A DNA stretch of 64,000 nucleotides from CAIYZT01 sp031385445 (GCA_031385445.1 JANNBM010000029.1:43422-107421); one strand, 5' to 3'. Counted from the first letter of the stretch, positions 8,417-18,047 are shown. Numbers and translations: made by a program. Notes: generated by a model not told the origin, from the sequence alone.

Positions 8417-9195
8417 TGCGCGTCCGGAAAGCGCGGATCGGTGCCGACCGGGCGGTAGCGGCGGTCATAATCGCCGGCGTAAAGACGGCTTTCGCCAAAC
8501 GCCTCTGCGCCCAGCGTGCGCCCCACAAGGATCAGCGCCGTACGCTCCATCTCGCCGGCGAGCGCGTGTTCCAGCGTGCCAAGCGTGGCGCGCACGATGC
8601 GTTGATCGGGCCATGACGCGCGCCAGACCACGGCGACCGGGCAATCGGGCCCGTAATGCGGGGTCAGGTCGGCCAGCACCTTGTCCAGCACATGGATCGA
8701 CAGATGAATGGCCAGAACCGCGCCCGTGGCCGCAAAAGCGCTAAGGTTTTCGGTGTCCGGCATCGCGGTCGCGCGGCCCGAGGTGCGGGTCAGCACCACC
8801 GATTGGGCAAGGCCCGGCAGGGTCAACTCCGCCTCCAGTACGGCGGCGGCGGCGGCGAAAGAGGGCACGCCGGGGGTGACGGTGAAGGGGATATTCAGCG
8901 CGCGCAAACGGCGCAACTGCTCGCCCATCGCGGACCAGACCGACAGATCGCCCGAATGCAGGCGGGCGACATCGTGGCCAGCGCCATGGGCGGCGGCGAT
9001 TTCCGCGATGATCTCGTCCAGCGACAGGGACGCGGTGTTGACGATGCGCGCGCCGGGGGGGCAATGGGCCAGAACCCCCTGCGGCACCAAGGATCCGGCA
9101 TAAAGACAAACCGGCGCGGCGGCGATCAGATCGCGCCCGCGAAGCGTCAGCAGATCCGGCGCGCCGGGGCCTGCGCCGATAAAGTGAACCGTCAT
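8413..9195 (-). CDS. cobM: precorrin-4 C11-methyltransferase
   Basis: 260 residues. MTVHFIGAGPGAPDLLTLRG is the N-terminal SAM loop in the form typical of CobM/CbiF, followed by YAGSLVPQGVL, LHSGDLSVWSAMGEQ and VTPGVPSFAAAAAVL. The enzyme methylates C11 of precorrin-4 after ring contraction. Four-base overlaps join it to cobE upstream and cobB downstream. Confidence 0.95.
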   Translation of the reverse strand: MTVHFIGAGPGAPDLLTLRGRDLIAAAPVCLYAGSLVPQGVLAHCPPGARIVNTASLSLDEIIAEIAAAHGAGHDVARLHSGDLSVWSAMGEQLRRLRALNIPFTVTPGVPSFAAAAAVLEAELTLPGLAQSVVLTRTSGRATAMPDTENLSAFAATGAVLAIHLSIHVLDKVLADLTPHYGPDCPVAVVWRASWPDQRIVRATLGTLEHALAGEMERTALILVGRTLGAEAFGESRLYAGDYDRRYRPVGTDPRFPDAQ

Positions 9196-9560
9196 TCCGC
9201 CTCTCCTTCTGCGATGGCGCAGGTGGCCATGCCATCGGCTGTTGCTACACGCTTGATGATCAGCCGCGCGCCCCGCCCCGCCCCCACCAGCGCCGAAGCC
9301 TCTGCCACCGATCCGGTCGCAAAGCGGGCCTGAACGCGCATGGACTGCGTTGGGGTCACGATGCCGCCCACGGGCACGATGCGCAGCGGCAGGCCCATCT
9401 CATCGGCCAAGGGGCGCAAGGCGTCGGCGCGCTCCGCAATCGTGGCAAGCCCGCTGATCGGGCCACCCGCGGCCAGTTCCAATGCGCGGCGCAGGCTGTC
9501 CAGCCCGGCCCCCGCCCGCATGCCAAATCCCGCTACGCGGGGTTTTGACGGTATGCTCAT
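9192..9560 (-). CDS. cobE: cobalamin biosynthesis protein CobE (CbiG C-terminal-like)
   Basis: 122 residues beginning MSIPSKPRVAGFGMRAGAG. The GFGMRAGAGLDSLRRAL opening and the distal TGSVAEASAL motif match the stand-alone CobE form of the CbiG C-terminal domain. Its exact reaction is less well defined than its neighbours'. ATG 9560 forms an ATGA overlap with the cobL stop and has GGAG nine bases upstream, so it is preferred to an ATG five codons earlier. Confidence 0.88.
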   Translation of the reverse strand: MSIPSKPRVAGFGMRAGAGLDSLRRALELAAGGPISGLATIAERADALRPLADEMGLPLRIVPVGGIVTPTQSMRVQARFATGSVAEASALVGAGRGARLIIKRVATADGMATCAIAEGEAE

Positions 9561-10738
9561 AGCGTTACACTCCATTGTACAACCGGCCGCGCCGCCTGCC
9601 AGCCGCGCAGGGTGCCAAGCGGTTCGGCCTGCGCGAAATCCATGCGCAAAAGGCTGCCGCCATGCAGGGCGTGAAGCGCGCTCACCAAGGCCTCGGTTTC
9701 CAGCGTCACGGTGTTGACCACCAGCCGAGTGCCCTTTGGCAAGGCGGTCAGCCGGTCCATCAGCGCCGCCGAAAACCCCCCGCCGACAAAGATGGCGTCC
9801 GGGGCATCAAGGCCCTGAACCGCGTCCGGCAGGCGGCCCTGAACGGCGCGCATCCGGCGCGTCAGACCAAGGGTTTCGATGTTGGCGCGGATGTTGGCAA
9901 GGCGGTCGTCGCGCGCCTCGACCGCGATGGCCCGCCCGCCCGCAAGGCACCATTCGGCCGAGATCGAGCCTGATCCCGCGCCCAGATCCCACAGCAACTC
10001 GCCCGCCCTTGGCGCCAAAGCGGCCAGCGTCACGGCGCGGACCGGGGATTTGGTGATCTGGCCGTCATGGGCAAAGAGCGCCTCAGCGCGGCCGGGGGTG
10101 CGGGGCAGGTAATCCCCCGATTGCGGCAGTTGCAGCGCGGCGGCGGCGAGGGGGCCGACGTCTTGCAAATCGAATGCGGCGGCGGTGGTTTGGCGGATGC
10201 GCGCGCGGGGACCGCCCAGCGCCTCCATCACCCAGATATGCGCCGCGCCGTGGCCGCGCGCCGTCAACCAGGCGGCCAACTCGCCGGCAGCGGCAGCGTC
10301 CCGAAGGGTGACAATCAGGCGCGCGCCCGGCTGCAAATCGGCCCGCAGGCGCGGCAGAGGCGCGGCGTGCATTCCAAGGCATGTCACCTCTTCCATACGC
10401 CAGCCAAGATGCGCGGCGGCATGGGAAAATATGGAAACGCCGGGAAATGCGCGCCATTCGCCTGGGGCGAGCGCGGCCGAAAGGCTGCCGCCCGCGCCGT
10501 GCCAGAACGGATCGCCCGAGGCCAGAACCGCCACCCGCTGACCGCGCAGCGCCAGCACCGGGGCGATGTCAAACGGCACCGGCCATTCCATCCCCCTTGC
10601 GCCCGCCCCGACCAGCGCAAGGTGGCGCGTCCCGCCGAAGATCACCGCAGCGGCCTGCAACGCGGCGCGGCTTGCACTCGTCAAGCCTTCCAGTCCATCC
10701 TCGCCCAGACCAATGATCGAAAGCCATGCCTCAGCCAT
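9557..10738 (-). CDS. cobL: precorrin-6Y C5,15-methyltransferase (decarboxylating)
   Basis: 393 residues, two fused domains. The N-terminal half (LSIIGLGEDGLEGLT, then VLASGDPFWHGAG) is a tetrapyrrole methylase (CbiE-like); the C-terminal half (LWDLGAGSGSISAEWCLAGGRAIAVEARDDR, seen here as LWDLGAGSGSISAEW) is a class I Rossmann methyltransferase (CbiT-like). Together they methylate C5 and C15 and decarboxylate the acetate side chain. The start ATG at 10738 is preceded by AAGGGGG at 13 bases and shares the sequence CATG with the start codon of the divergent cobK, leaving no intergenic space. First gene of cobL-E-M-B-A-DUF1636. Confidence 0.95.
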   Translation of the reverse strand: MAEAWLSIIGLGEDGLEGLTSASRAALQAAAVIFGGTRHLALVGAGARGMEWPVPFDIAPVLALRGQRVAVLASGDPFWHGAGGSLSAALAPGEWRAFPGVSIFSHAAAHLGWRMEEVTCLGMHAAPLPRLRADLQPGARLIVTLRDAAAAGELAAWLTARGHGAAHIWVMEALGGPRARIRQTTAAAFDLQDVGPLAAAALQLPQSGDYLPRTPGRAEALFAHDGQITKSPVRAVTLAALAPRAGELLWDLGAGSGSISAEWCLAGGRAIAVEARDDRLANIRANIETLGLTRRMRAVQGRLPDAVQGLDAPDAIFVGGGFSAALMDRLTALPKGTRLVVNTVTLETEALVSALHALHGGSLLRMDFAQAEPLGTLRGWQAARPVVQWSVTL

Positions 10739-11495
10739 GACGCGCCCCCTTAAAATCCTGCTCTTGGGCGGCACCGCCGATGCGATGCGCATGGCGGCGG
10801 CTTTGGCGCAAGTGGGCCATGCGTCGGTCTATTCGGTGGCCGGGCGCACGCTGGCCCCCGCCTTGCCCGCCCTGCCCCACCGCATCGGCGGCTTTGGCGG
10901 CGTTGACGGTTTGGCCGCGTATTTGCGCGCCGAAGGCATCACCCACGTCATCGACGCCACCCATCCCTTTGCCGCAAAGATGAGCCGCAATGCGGCCGCG
11001 GCCTGCACGGCGCAGGGGTTGCCCCTGATCGCGCTGGAGCGCGCGCCCTGGCAAGCGGGGCCGGATGATGATTGGCGATATTTCAGCGATATCAAGGCGA
11101 TGGCCGCCGCGCTGCCCGAAGTCGAGACACGGATTTTTCTGGCCATCGGACGGCAGAATCTGACGGATTTCGCGGGCCATCCGCAGCATCACTATCTGGT
11201 GCGACTGGTCGATGCGCCCACCGATCTGCCCTTGCCGCGTGTGCAGGTGGAGGTGTCCAAAGGCCCCTTCACGCTGGACGGCGATCTGGCGCTGCTGCGC
11301 GGGCATGGCACGCAGCTGATCATCGCCAAGAACTCCGGCGGGCAGCTGGCACGCGCCAAACTGGATGCTGCGCGGGTGCTTGGCCTGCCGGTCTGGCTCG
11401 CCGAGCGTCCCGCGATGCCGCCGCGCGCAAGGGGTGAAACGGTCGAGCAGGTTCTGGTATGGCTTGCCCATCATCCGGCCCGCCTTGGGGTGTAA
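10737..11495 (+). CDS. cobK: precorrin-6A reductase
   Basis: 252 residues. LLLGGTADAMRMAAAL is the N-terminal dinucleotide motif of CobK/CbiJ; FGGVDGLAAYL, VIDATHPFA and KNSGGQLARAKL are further hallmarks. It reduces precorrin-6A to dihydro-precorrin-6 with NADPH. It is the only plus-strand gene inside an otherwise minus-strand block: its start overlaps the cobL start (CATG) and its 3' end overlaps cobJ by 25 bases. No clear ribosome site precedes the ATG, so weak or leaderless translation is possible. Confidence 0.93.
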   Translation: MTRPLKILLLGGTADAMRMAAALAQVGHASVYSVAGRTLAPALPALPHRIGGFGGVDGLAAYLRAEGITHVIDATHPFAAKMSRNAAAACTAQGLPLIALERAPWQAGPDDDWRYFSDIKAMAAALPEVETRIFLAIGRQNLTDFAGHPQHHYLVRLVDAPTDLPLPRVQVEVSKGPFTLDGDLALLRGHGTQLIIAKNSGGQLARAKLDAARVLGLPVWLAERPAMPPRARGETVEQVLVWLAHHPARLGV

Positions 11496-12199
11496 ACATA
11501 AGGCCCGACGCGGCGTGTTGCGGAATTTCCCACGATCACGACGGTGCGCATATCGGCCATTTCCGCGTGCGCCTCTTGCAGGGGCACGGTCAAAATGCGC
11601 TCGTCCGGCAGGGTGACATTGCGGGCGAACAGGATCAGACGCTCCGGCTCGCAGCGCGCTTGCAGCAGCGCCAGCACCCGGCCAAAGGTTTCGGGCCGGC
11701 TGGCCGAGCGGGGGTTGTAAAACGCCATGGCAAAGTCGGCCTCAACCGCCATCGCCACGCGCTTTTCGATCAGGTCAGCGGGTTTAAGGTTGTCCGACAG
11801 ATTGATGACGCAGAAATCATGACCCAGCGGCGCCCCTGCGCGGGCGGCGGCGGCAAGCATTGCGGTGATGCCGGGCAAGACGCGGATTTCTGGCAAAACC
11901 GCGCGGCCTTCGCAGGCCTCGAACACCGCCGAGGCCATGGCGAAAACCCCCGGATCGCCGGAGGAGACGACGACCACGCGGCGGCCTGCAAGCGCGAGGT
12001 CAAGCGCCTGTCCCGCGCGGTCCATCTCTACCCGGTTGTCGCTGGCATGCAGCGTCAGCCCGGCGCGGGGCGCGATGCGCGCGACATAGGGGATGTAACC
12101 GATCACATCGGTGGCCCCGGCAATCGCGGCGCGCACGGGCGCGCTGACCAGATCCTCATCGCCCGGACCAAGGCCGACAACGCAAACCCAGCCGGTCAT
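11471..12199 (-). CDS. cobJ: precorrin-3B C17-methyltransferase
   Basis: 242 residues. WVCVVGLGPGDEDLVSAPV is the SAM loop, DVIGYIPYVARI and VVVSSGDPGVFAMASAV the following blocks, and ITAMLAAAARAGAPLGHDF is the CobJ-type central segment. CobJ methylates C17 of precorrin-3B and contracts the ring, giving precorrin-4. Last gene of the long minus-strand operon; joined to cobI by a four-base overlap and convergent with cobK. Confidence 0.95.
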   Translation of the reverse strand: MTGWVCVVGLGPGDEDLVSAPVRAAIAGATDVIGYIPYVARIAPRAGLTLHASDNRVEMDRAGQALDLALAGRRVVVVSSGDPGVFAMASAVFEACEGRAVLPEIRVLPGITAMLAAAARAGAPLGHDFCVINLSDNLKPADLIEKRVAMAVEADFAMAFYNPRSASRPETFGRVLALLQARCEPERLILFARNVTLPDERILTVPLQEAHAEMADMRTVVIVGNSATRRVGPYVYTPRRAG

Positions 12200-12951
12200 T
12201 CATCGCCCCCGATCTGCGGACGGCGGCCGTTTCCCTGCACCAGAACAATCGCGAAATAGGGGCAATCGGCCGCGTCCACTTCGGCCAACGGGCGAATACG
12301 CTCGCCGCTCATCGTGCCGCGTTCCACCAGAACCGCCGCGTCAAGCCGCCCCGCAGCCGCAAGCGCGCGGGCGACTTTGGGCAGGTTGCGCCCGGTTTTC
12401 ATGATCACCAATGCGTCCGACGCCTGCATTTGCGCCAAAAGCTCCGCCTCGGGCAGGGTCGCGGCAAGCACGGTCAGAATGTCATCGCCCCATGTCATCG
12501 GCAGCCCGGCGCGGTTCCAGCAGCCCACCATGCCCGGAATGCCCGCAACCACCTCAACCTCGACTTGACCGTGCAAGCGCGTCCAAAGATGCTGGAACGA
12601 GCCGTACAAAAACGGATCGCCTTCGCACAGAACGACGACATCTTCGGTCTGGGCAAGCGTCAAAAGCCGGGCCGCCCAATCGTCATAAAACCGCGCCAAT
12701 TGGTCGATGTAGCCAAGGCTGTCAAACGGCAGCTCGGTTGTCAAAGGGTATTCCATCGGATATTCAATGGAATCCGCGCGCAGCATCCCCTCGACGATCT
12801 GCCGTGCCATGCCCGCCCGCCCCGGTTTGCGGAAATAGGCGACGTGGCGCGCGGCGCGCACCAAACGGTCGGATTTAACGGACATCAGGTCCGGATCGCC
12901 GGGGCCAAGACCGGCGCAGATCACCTTGCCTTTGGCGGGCGGCATATTCAT
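12196..12951 (-). CDS. cobI: precorrin-2 C20-methyltransferase
   Basis: 251 residues. VICAGLGPGDPDLMSVKSDR is the CobI/CbiL-type SAM loop; LCEGDPFLYGSFQHLW and VVAGIPGMVGCWNRAG follow. It methylates C20 of precorrin-2 to give precorrin-3A. ATG 12951 makes an ATGA overlap with the cobH stop and is therefore preferred; a second ATG two codons later is also possible. Confidence 0.95.
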   Translation of the reverse strand: MNMPPAKGKVICAGLGPGDPDLMSVKSDRLVRAARHVAYFRKPGRAGMARQIVEGMLRADSIEYPMEYPLTTELPFDSLGYIDQLARFYDDWAARLLTLAQTEDVVVLCEGDPFLYGSFQHLWTRLHGQVEVEVVAGIPGMVGCWNRAGLPMTWGDDILTVLAATLPEAELLAQMQASDALVIMKTGRNLPKVARALAAAGRLDAAVLVERGTMSGERIRPLAEVDAADCPYFAIVLVQGNGRRPQIGGDE

Positions 12952-13577
12952 TCCTTTGCACTCGCCAGCGCGTTGATCGCGGCCACGGTGATTGCCGATC
13001 CGCCCAGCCGCCCGGCGACGATCATCGCAGGCACCGGGGCCGCCTGCATCAGCGCCGCCTTGGATTCGGCCGCGCCGATAAAGCCAACCGGGCAGCCGAT
13101 GATGGCCGCAGGTCGCGGGCACGCGGGGTCTTCAAGCATGTTCAGCAAATGAAACAGCGCGGTCGGCGCATTGCCGATGGCCACAACCGCGCCGTCCAGA
13201 TGCGGCCGCCACAGCTCCACCGCGGCCGCCGAGCGGGTGTTGCCCATCGCCGCCGCAAGGGCCGGCACGGCGGGGTCTTGCAGGGTGCAGATGATCTGAT
13301 TTCCGGCAGCAAGGCGCGGGCGGGTGATGCCTTCGGACACCATGCGCACATCGCACAGGATCGGTGCGCCCGCGTCCAGCGCGGCGCGGGCCGCAATGGC
13401 CATGCCGGGGGTAAAGCGCACATGCGCCTCCAGGCCGACCATGCCTGCGGCGTGGATCATGCGGACAGCGACGACCTCTTCTTCGGGGGTAAAGCGGGCA
13501 AGATCCGCCTCGGCGCGGATGGTGGCAAAACTGGCCAGGTAAATCGCCGCCCCGTCTTTTTCATAAATATGGGGCAT
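12948..13577 (-). CDS. cobH: precorrin-8X methylmutase
   Basis: 209 residues. The family pattern is clear: VAVRMIHAAGMVGLEAHVRF contains the catalytic His of the RxIHxxG motif, then ILCDVRMVSEGITR, and AIIGCPVGFIGAAESK near the C-terminus. CobH moves the C11 methyl group to C12, giving hydrogenobyrinate. ATG 13577 follows an AGGAG site at seven bases and overlaps the cobG stop by one base (TGATG). Confidence 0.95.
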   Translation of the reverse strand: MPHIYEKDGAAIYLASFATIRAEADLARFTPEEEVVAVRMIHAAGMVGLEAHVRFTPGMAIAARAALDAGAPILCDVRMVSEGITRPRLAAGNQIICTLQDPAVPALAAAMGNTRSAAAVELWRPHLDGAVVAIGNAPTALFHLLNMLEDPACPRPAAIIGCPVGFIGAAESKAALMQAAPVPAMIVAGRLGGSAITVAAINALASAKE

Positions 13578-14737
13578 CAAGCGGCTCCTTTTGAGGCAAA
13601 AAGGTTCGGATCGTGCAAGATATCTTGTGCAGGGCGCAGGGGCGCAAAGACATCAGGCGCGGCGCAGGCGCGGCCATGGGCATAGCCGCCTTGCCCCGCC
13701 ACAAGCGTTGTTTCGGCGGCCTGCGGATGCGCGCAGCCCTTGGCGCAGCCGGACAGATGCAGGATTTGCCCTAGGGGAATTTGGGGGGCAAGGGCGCGGG
13801 CAAGGGCACGTGTGGGGCCAAGGGCCTGCGGGCAAAACGGCGCGCCGGGGCAGGCGCGGGCGCGGAGCATGGGGTCGGCAGGGTCGGTGATCAGGCCGAT
13901 GATGGCGGGCAGGGACGCGGGGGACGTCAGCCCTTCGATCAGCAGCATGCGCCAGGGGGTCAGCCGCAAGGTGCACCCCAAATCCGCAAGGTCGCGCAGG
14001 CAGTCGGCGGAAAAAGAGCCGAATTCAAAGCCGACCAATTGGCCGGTCATTGCGGGGCCGGGACCGGGCGGCGGCAAGGTGGGCGCGGGCGCCTCGGTGG
14101 CCAGCATTGGGGCGCCGATGCGGGCGATCAGCGCGCGCATCCGGCCGCGCCCGGCATGAATACCGCCCTGATCGGCGAACCAATGCGCCAGGGTGATCAG
14201 TTCGGAAATTGCGGTCTCAACCCGCACCGGCTGCCCCAATTCCGCACCGTCCGCGCGCAGGATCAGCCCGCCAGACGCCCCCCGCTCCACCCGGATATCG
14301 CCCGGCGTCCCGGCCAGAACCCGCTGCGCGCCGATGTCGATGACATGGCCAAACTTTCCCGGTAACTCCGGCAGGTCCATCAGCCGGGCCTGCACCTCCG
14401 CCACCAGCGGCGCTGTTGCATCTCCCGCGCCCCAGAACGGCGATACAAGGATATTGCGCCGCGCTTCGGTGTGCAGATCGGGGTCCAGAACGCCGTGCCG
14501 GGCCAAATCGGCGAGCAAAAGTGGATGGCTTTGCTCCGTCACCCCGCGCAGTTGCAGGTTGCCCCGGTTCGACATCTCCATCTGGCCATTGCCATGCGCG
14601 CGCGCCGCCGCCGCGATGCCGCGCGCCTGATCGGGCGTCATCTGCCCCATCGGCAGGCGCAGGCGCACGACCAGCCCATCGCCCGAAACCATGGGCCGCA
14701 AAGCGCCCGGACACCACCCCTTGACGGCAAAGCTCAT
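13577..14737 (-). CDS. cobG: precorrin-3B synthase (Fe-S monooxygenase)
   Basis: 386 residues of the nitrite/sulfite reductase hemoprotein-like ferredoxin fold. The N-terminal half has the half-domain GAGDATAPL and NRGNLQLRGV segments; the C-terminal half carries four cysteines in ARACPGAPFCPQ and HLSGCAKGCAHPQ, a [4Fe-4S] site. CobG uses O2 to make precorrin-3B, so its presence identifies the aerobic cobalamin pathway and argues against the CobZ substitute used by some relatives. ATG 14737 overlaps the cobN stop (ATGA). Confidence 0.93.
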   Translation of the reverse strand: MSFAVKGWCPGALRPMVSGDGLVVRLRLPMGQMTPDQARGIAAAARAHGNGQMEMSNRGNLQLRGVTEQSHPLLLADLARHGVLDPDLHTEARRNILVSPFWGAGDATAPLVAEVQARLMDLPELPGKFGHVIDIGAQRVLAGTPGDIRVERGASGGLILRADGAELGQPVRVETAISELITLAHWFADQGGIHAGRGRMRALIARIGAPMLATEAPAPTLPPPGPGPAMTGQLVGFEFGSFSADCLRDLADLGCTLRLTPWRMLLIEGLTSPASLPAIIGLITDPADPMLRARACPGAPFCPQALGPTRALARALAPQIPLGQILHLSGCAKGCAHPQAAETTLVAGQGGYAHGRACAAPDVFAPLRPAQDILHDPNLFASKGAA

Positions 14738-17700
14738 AACCGCTCTCCCGCCATCGCCGCCGCGATGGAATTGCGCCGCGTGGTCCAAAGCCCGGCCTCG
14801 GCCAGCTTGCGAAAGGTGCCCTCTATAGCGGCCAAAGCGCCGGGGTTTTCGCGCGCCAGAAAGGCGTGCAGATCGGGGCGGCCGAGGGTGGCTTCGTGAT
14901 ACAGATCAAACAGATGCGCCGGAACCACATCGGCCAGATGGGCAAAGGCCGCCATATGGTCCAGCGTCGCGGCGATCTCGGCGCCGCCGCGAAAACCATG
15001 CCGCATCATGCCGTTCGCCCAGTCCGGATTGGCGGCGCGGGCGCGCACCACGCGGGCAATCTCCTCGGGCAGGGTGCGCAGGCGCAGCGCCTCGGGGCGG
15101 GTGGCGTCAAGGTGGTAAAGCGTGGGCTTCTCCGCGCCAAGGCGGGCCATTGCGGCGGCAAAACCCGCCTCATGCGCGGCGTAATCAGCGGCCATCAGCA
15201 CGTCGGTTTCGGGCAGATCCTGCGCGTGCAAAAAGGTGTCGGCGGCCTTCAGACGGGATTCGATCCCGGCGCGGTCAGCGTGCAATTCGCCGTCCGAACC
15301 AAAGGCCCAGGACGAGGCGGACAACCACGCCTCCCCCGCCGCCGCGCGCGCATCCGCCGTGAAATCGTCCATCGCGGTGCCCAGACCAAGCCCGTATTGG
15401 CCGGGTTCAGGCGCATAAACCCGCGCGCCGCCTTGCAGATAGGGATTGTCGGCGGCGGTTTCATCCCGTGCCGAAAGGGCGGCGATGCCAGCCTCGAACA
15501 GACCAGCAAGCCCCGGAAATATATCCCGAAACAGGCCAGAAACCCGCAAAGTGACATCAATGCGCGGCCGGGCGAGCAGTGCCAGCGGCAGGATATCGAA
15601 GCCCGAAACCCGCCCCGACCCCTCGTCCCATTTCGGCGCCAGTCCTGCGAGGTGCAGCGCCATGGCGAAATCCTCGCCCGAGGTGCGCATCGTCGCCGAC
15701 CCCCACAGATCCACCACCAGACCGCTGGGATAATCGCCATGATCCTGCAAATGGCGGCGGATCAGCTCTTCGGCCATTTTCGTGCCCTGCGCCTGGGCCG
15801 ATCTGGACGGAACCGCGCGCGGATCGACCGAGAAAAGGTTGCGCCCGGTCGGCAAAACATCGCTGCGGCCCCGGTTGGGCGATCCGGCGGGACCGGGCAG
15901 CACATGCGCGCCGTTCAGCGCGGCCAGCAGCCCCGCGCGCTCCTGCGGGCCGCAATCGCCCCGGCCAAAGATATGCAGCCCGTCGCCAAACTGGCTTTCC
16001 TTGATATCGCAGACGAACCGGTCAATCCGGGTGATCGCTTCGGCGGGGCTGGCGGTCGCGGCCAAGTTCAGATCGGCCGCAACGCCCGACGCGGCGGCCT
16101 CCTCGCGGATCGCGGTGATCAGGCGGGTGCGGCGGGCGGGATCGAGGCCGTCAGCGGTGGAATATTCGTCCAAAAGCCGCTCCAGCCGGTGCAAAGCCGG
16201 GGGCACGGCGGCGGCGGCAAGGGGCGGCGGAAGGTGGCCAATCGTGACCGCGCCAATGCGCCGTTTGGCCTGCGCCGCCTCGCCCGGATCGTTCACGATA
16301 AAGGGATAGACGACGGGGATGGACCCGATCAGCGCCTCTGGCCAGCACGCGTCTGACAGGGCGACTGATTTACCCGGCAGCCATTCAAGCGTGCCATGCG
16401 CCCCCATGTGGACAAGGGCGTTTATGCCAAGCGATTGAAGCCAAAGGTAAAACGCGACATAGGAATGGCAGGGCACGCGGGCGACATCGTGATAATTCTC
16501 GGCGCGCCGGTCCTTGTCGCCGCGCAGGGGCTGCGCCGCAATCAGCGCCCGGCCCGCCCAAAGCGCGGTAAACTGAAATGCGCCGCCTTGCACCACGCCG
16601 TCCGCCTCCGGCGCGCCCCAAGCGGTGAAAAGCGCTTGTTGCAGGGCCTCGGGCAGGCGGGTGAGGGCGGCGGTATAGTCGCCGAGCGGATAGGCGATGC
16701 GGGCGGGGGCGAGGGCGACGGCAAGGCCCGGCTGCGGCGCGCACTGAAAGCCTGCTTCGGCCAGATCGGCCAGCAGAGCCTCCGCCGACGCCATGGCATC
16801 AAGGCCGACGGCATGGGCCAGTTGATGCTCTTTGCCCGGATAGCTGGACAGCACGAGCGCAAGGGATTTGTCGGCGTTCGGCAAGGCTGTCAGGCGCACA
16901 ATGGCGGCGACCCGGCCAACGATGGCCCGAATGCGCGCCGCGTCCGCGCGGTGCGAAAAGCGCGAAAACTGTAGGTCGGGGTCGCGCTTTCCGGGGGACT
17001 TAAAGCTGGCAACTCCGGCGAAAATCCGGCCGTCCACCTCGGGCATCACAACATGCATCGCCAGATCGGCAGGCGACAGCCCCCGCGCCGACGCCGCCCA
17101 ATCGCGGCGGCGCGCAGTGGACAGGGCCACCTGAAACACCGGGCAGCGCGCGGTATCGAACGGGGTCTTGCCCTGACCGTCGCGCGCCGAAAAAGCGGTC
17201 GCGTTGACCACAGCAGCGGGCGGGGTTTTGGCGATCTGCGTGCCCAGCCAATCCGCCACGCCCGGCGCTTTGAGCGAGGGCGCGAAGGCCCCGATGGCGG
17301 GCATCCCCTGCGCGCGAAACGCCGCGATCAGCGCATCCACCGGCGCGGTATCGGCGGCGGTCAGATATGAGCGGTAAAACGTGATCAGAACCTGCCCGGT
17401 CAGATCAGGCGCCGGTACAACCCCCTGATCAGGATCATAAAAACCCATGTCGGGCACGGTTTTCTCGCCCGCCACCGGCCCGGCATAAATGCCCGCCGCA
17501 ATCGCCAACTGCGCCAGCGCGGCCTGCGCCGCCACCGCGCCGCCTGCATCGCACAGCGCCTGCAACCGTCGCAAAGTGGACAGCGGCAGGGTGGACAATT
17601 CCTCCAGCCTCGGGTCATGCCGCCCGTCCGCCGGCAGCACCGCAAGCGCGATGTTCTGCCGCCGCGCCAGGTCTTGCAAGAGCGCAAGGCCATGCGCCCA

Positions 17701-17976
17701 ATAAGCCTCGCCGCCGATCAACCGCACCAGAATCCCGCGGGTTCCGGGCAGGGTCTTTTCCGCCCAAAGATCCACCGAAAGCGGATGTTTCAACGCCATC
17801 AGATTGGCCAGCCGCAGCGTTGGCAGCGCGCCCCTTGCCCGTTTCCATCCCGCCTCGAACGCGCCAAGATCGCTGTCGGAAAACGACAGCACGATCAGAT
17901 CGGCCGGGTCTTGCGCCAGATCATAGGCCTGCGCCTGCTCGTCCAAACCGTGGCTTTCGGTGAACAGGATATGCAT
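14734..17976 (-). CDS. cobN: cobaltochelatase large subunit CobN
   Basis: 1080 residues of the CobN/BchH family. CobN binds hydrogenobyrinate a,c-diamide and, with the ATPase pair CobS-CobT, inserts cobalt. Typical blocks include FITFYRSYL-like LITFYRSYLTAADTAPVDAL, HMGAHGTLEWLPGKSVALS and ENYHDVARVPCHSY. The chain appears shorter than the roughly 1250-1275 residues of rhizobial/P. denitrificans CobN but is intact from start to stop with no frameshift. CobS and CobT are not in this window. It lies 71 bases after cobW, the only sizeable gap in this operon. Confidence 0.95.
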   Translation of the reverse strand: MHILFTESHGLDEQAQAYDLAQDPADLIVLSFSDSDLGAFEAGWKRARGALPTLRLANLMALKHPLSVDLWAEKTLPGTRGILVRLIGGEAYWAHGLALLQDLARRQNIALAVLPADGRHDPRLEELSTLPLSTLRRLQALCDAGGAVAAQAALAQLAIAAGIYAGPVAGEKTVPDMGFYDPDQGVVPAPDLTGQVLITFYRSYLTAADTAPVDALIAAFRAQGMPAIGAFAPSLKAPGVADWLGTQIAKTPPAAVVNATAFSARDGQGKTPFDTARCPVFQVALSTARRRDWAASARGLSPADLAMHVVMPEVDGRIFAGVASFKSPGKRDPDLQFSRFSHRADAARIRAIVGRVAAIVRLTALPNADKSLALVLSSYPGKEHQLAHAVGLDAMASAEALLADLAEAGFQCAPQPGLAVALAPARIAYPLGDYTAALTRLPEALQQALFTAWGAPEADGVVQGGAFQFTALWAGRALIAAQPLRGDKDRRAENYHDVARVPCHSYVAFYLWLQSLGINALVHMGAHGTLEWLPGKSVALSDACWPEALIGSIPVVYPFIVNDPGEAAQAKRRIGAVTIGHLPPPLAAAAVPPALHRLERLLDEYSTADGLDPARRTRLITAIREEAAASGVAADLNLAATASPAEAITRIDRFVCDIKESQFGDGLHIFGRGDCGPQERAGLLAALNGAHVLPGPAGSPNRGRSDVLPTGRNLFSVDPRAVPSRSAQAQGTKMAEELIRRHLQDHGDYPSGLVVDLWGSATMRTSGEDFAMALHLAGLAPKWDEGSGRVSGFDILPLALLARPRIDVTLRVSGLFRDIFPGLAGLFEAGIAALSARDETAADNPYLQGGARVYAPEPGQYGLGLGTAMDDFTADARAAAGEAWLSASSWAFGSDGELHADRAGIESRLKAADTFLHAQDLPETDVLMAADYAAHEAGFAAAMARLGAEKPTLYHLDATRPEALRLRTLPEEIARVVRARAANPDWANGMMRHGFRGGAEIAATLDHMAAFAHLADVVPAHLFDLYHEATLGRPDLHAFLARENPGALAAIEGTFRKLAEAGLWTTRRNSIAAAMAGERL

Positions 17977-18047
17977 GTCAGCCGCCCCGCCAAAGGCCCG
18001 GCGCTGCGGCGCAAAGCTTGCACGGAAAAGGCGCGGCCAAAGTCATC

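Noticed and set aside
14734..17976. cobN as a truncated pseudogene because it is shorter than rhizobial CobN
   Set aside because: The frame is intact, overlaps cobG in the normal ATGA way, and retains the family's blocks from N- to C-terminus.
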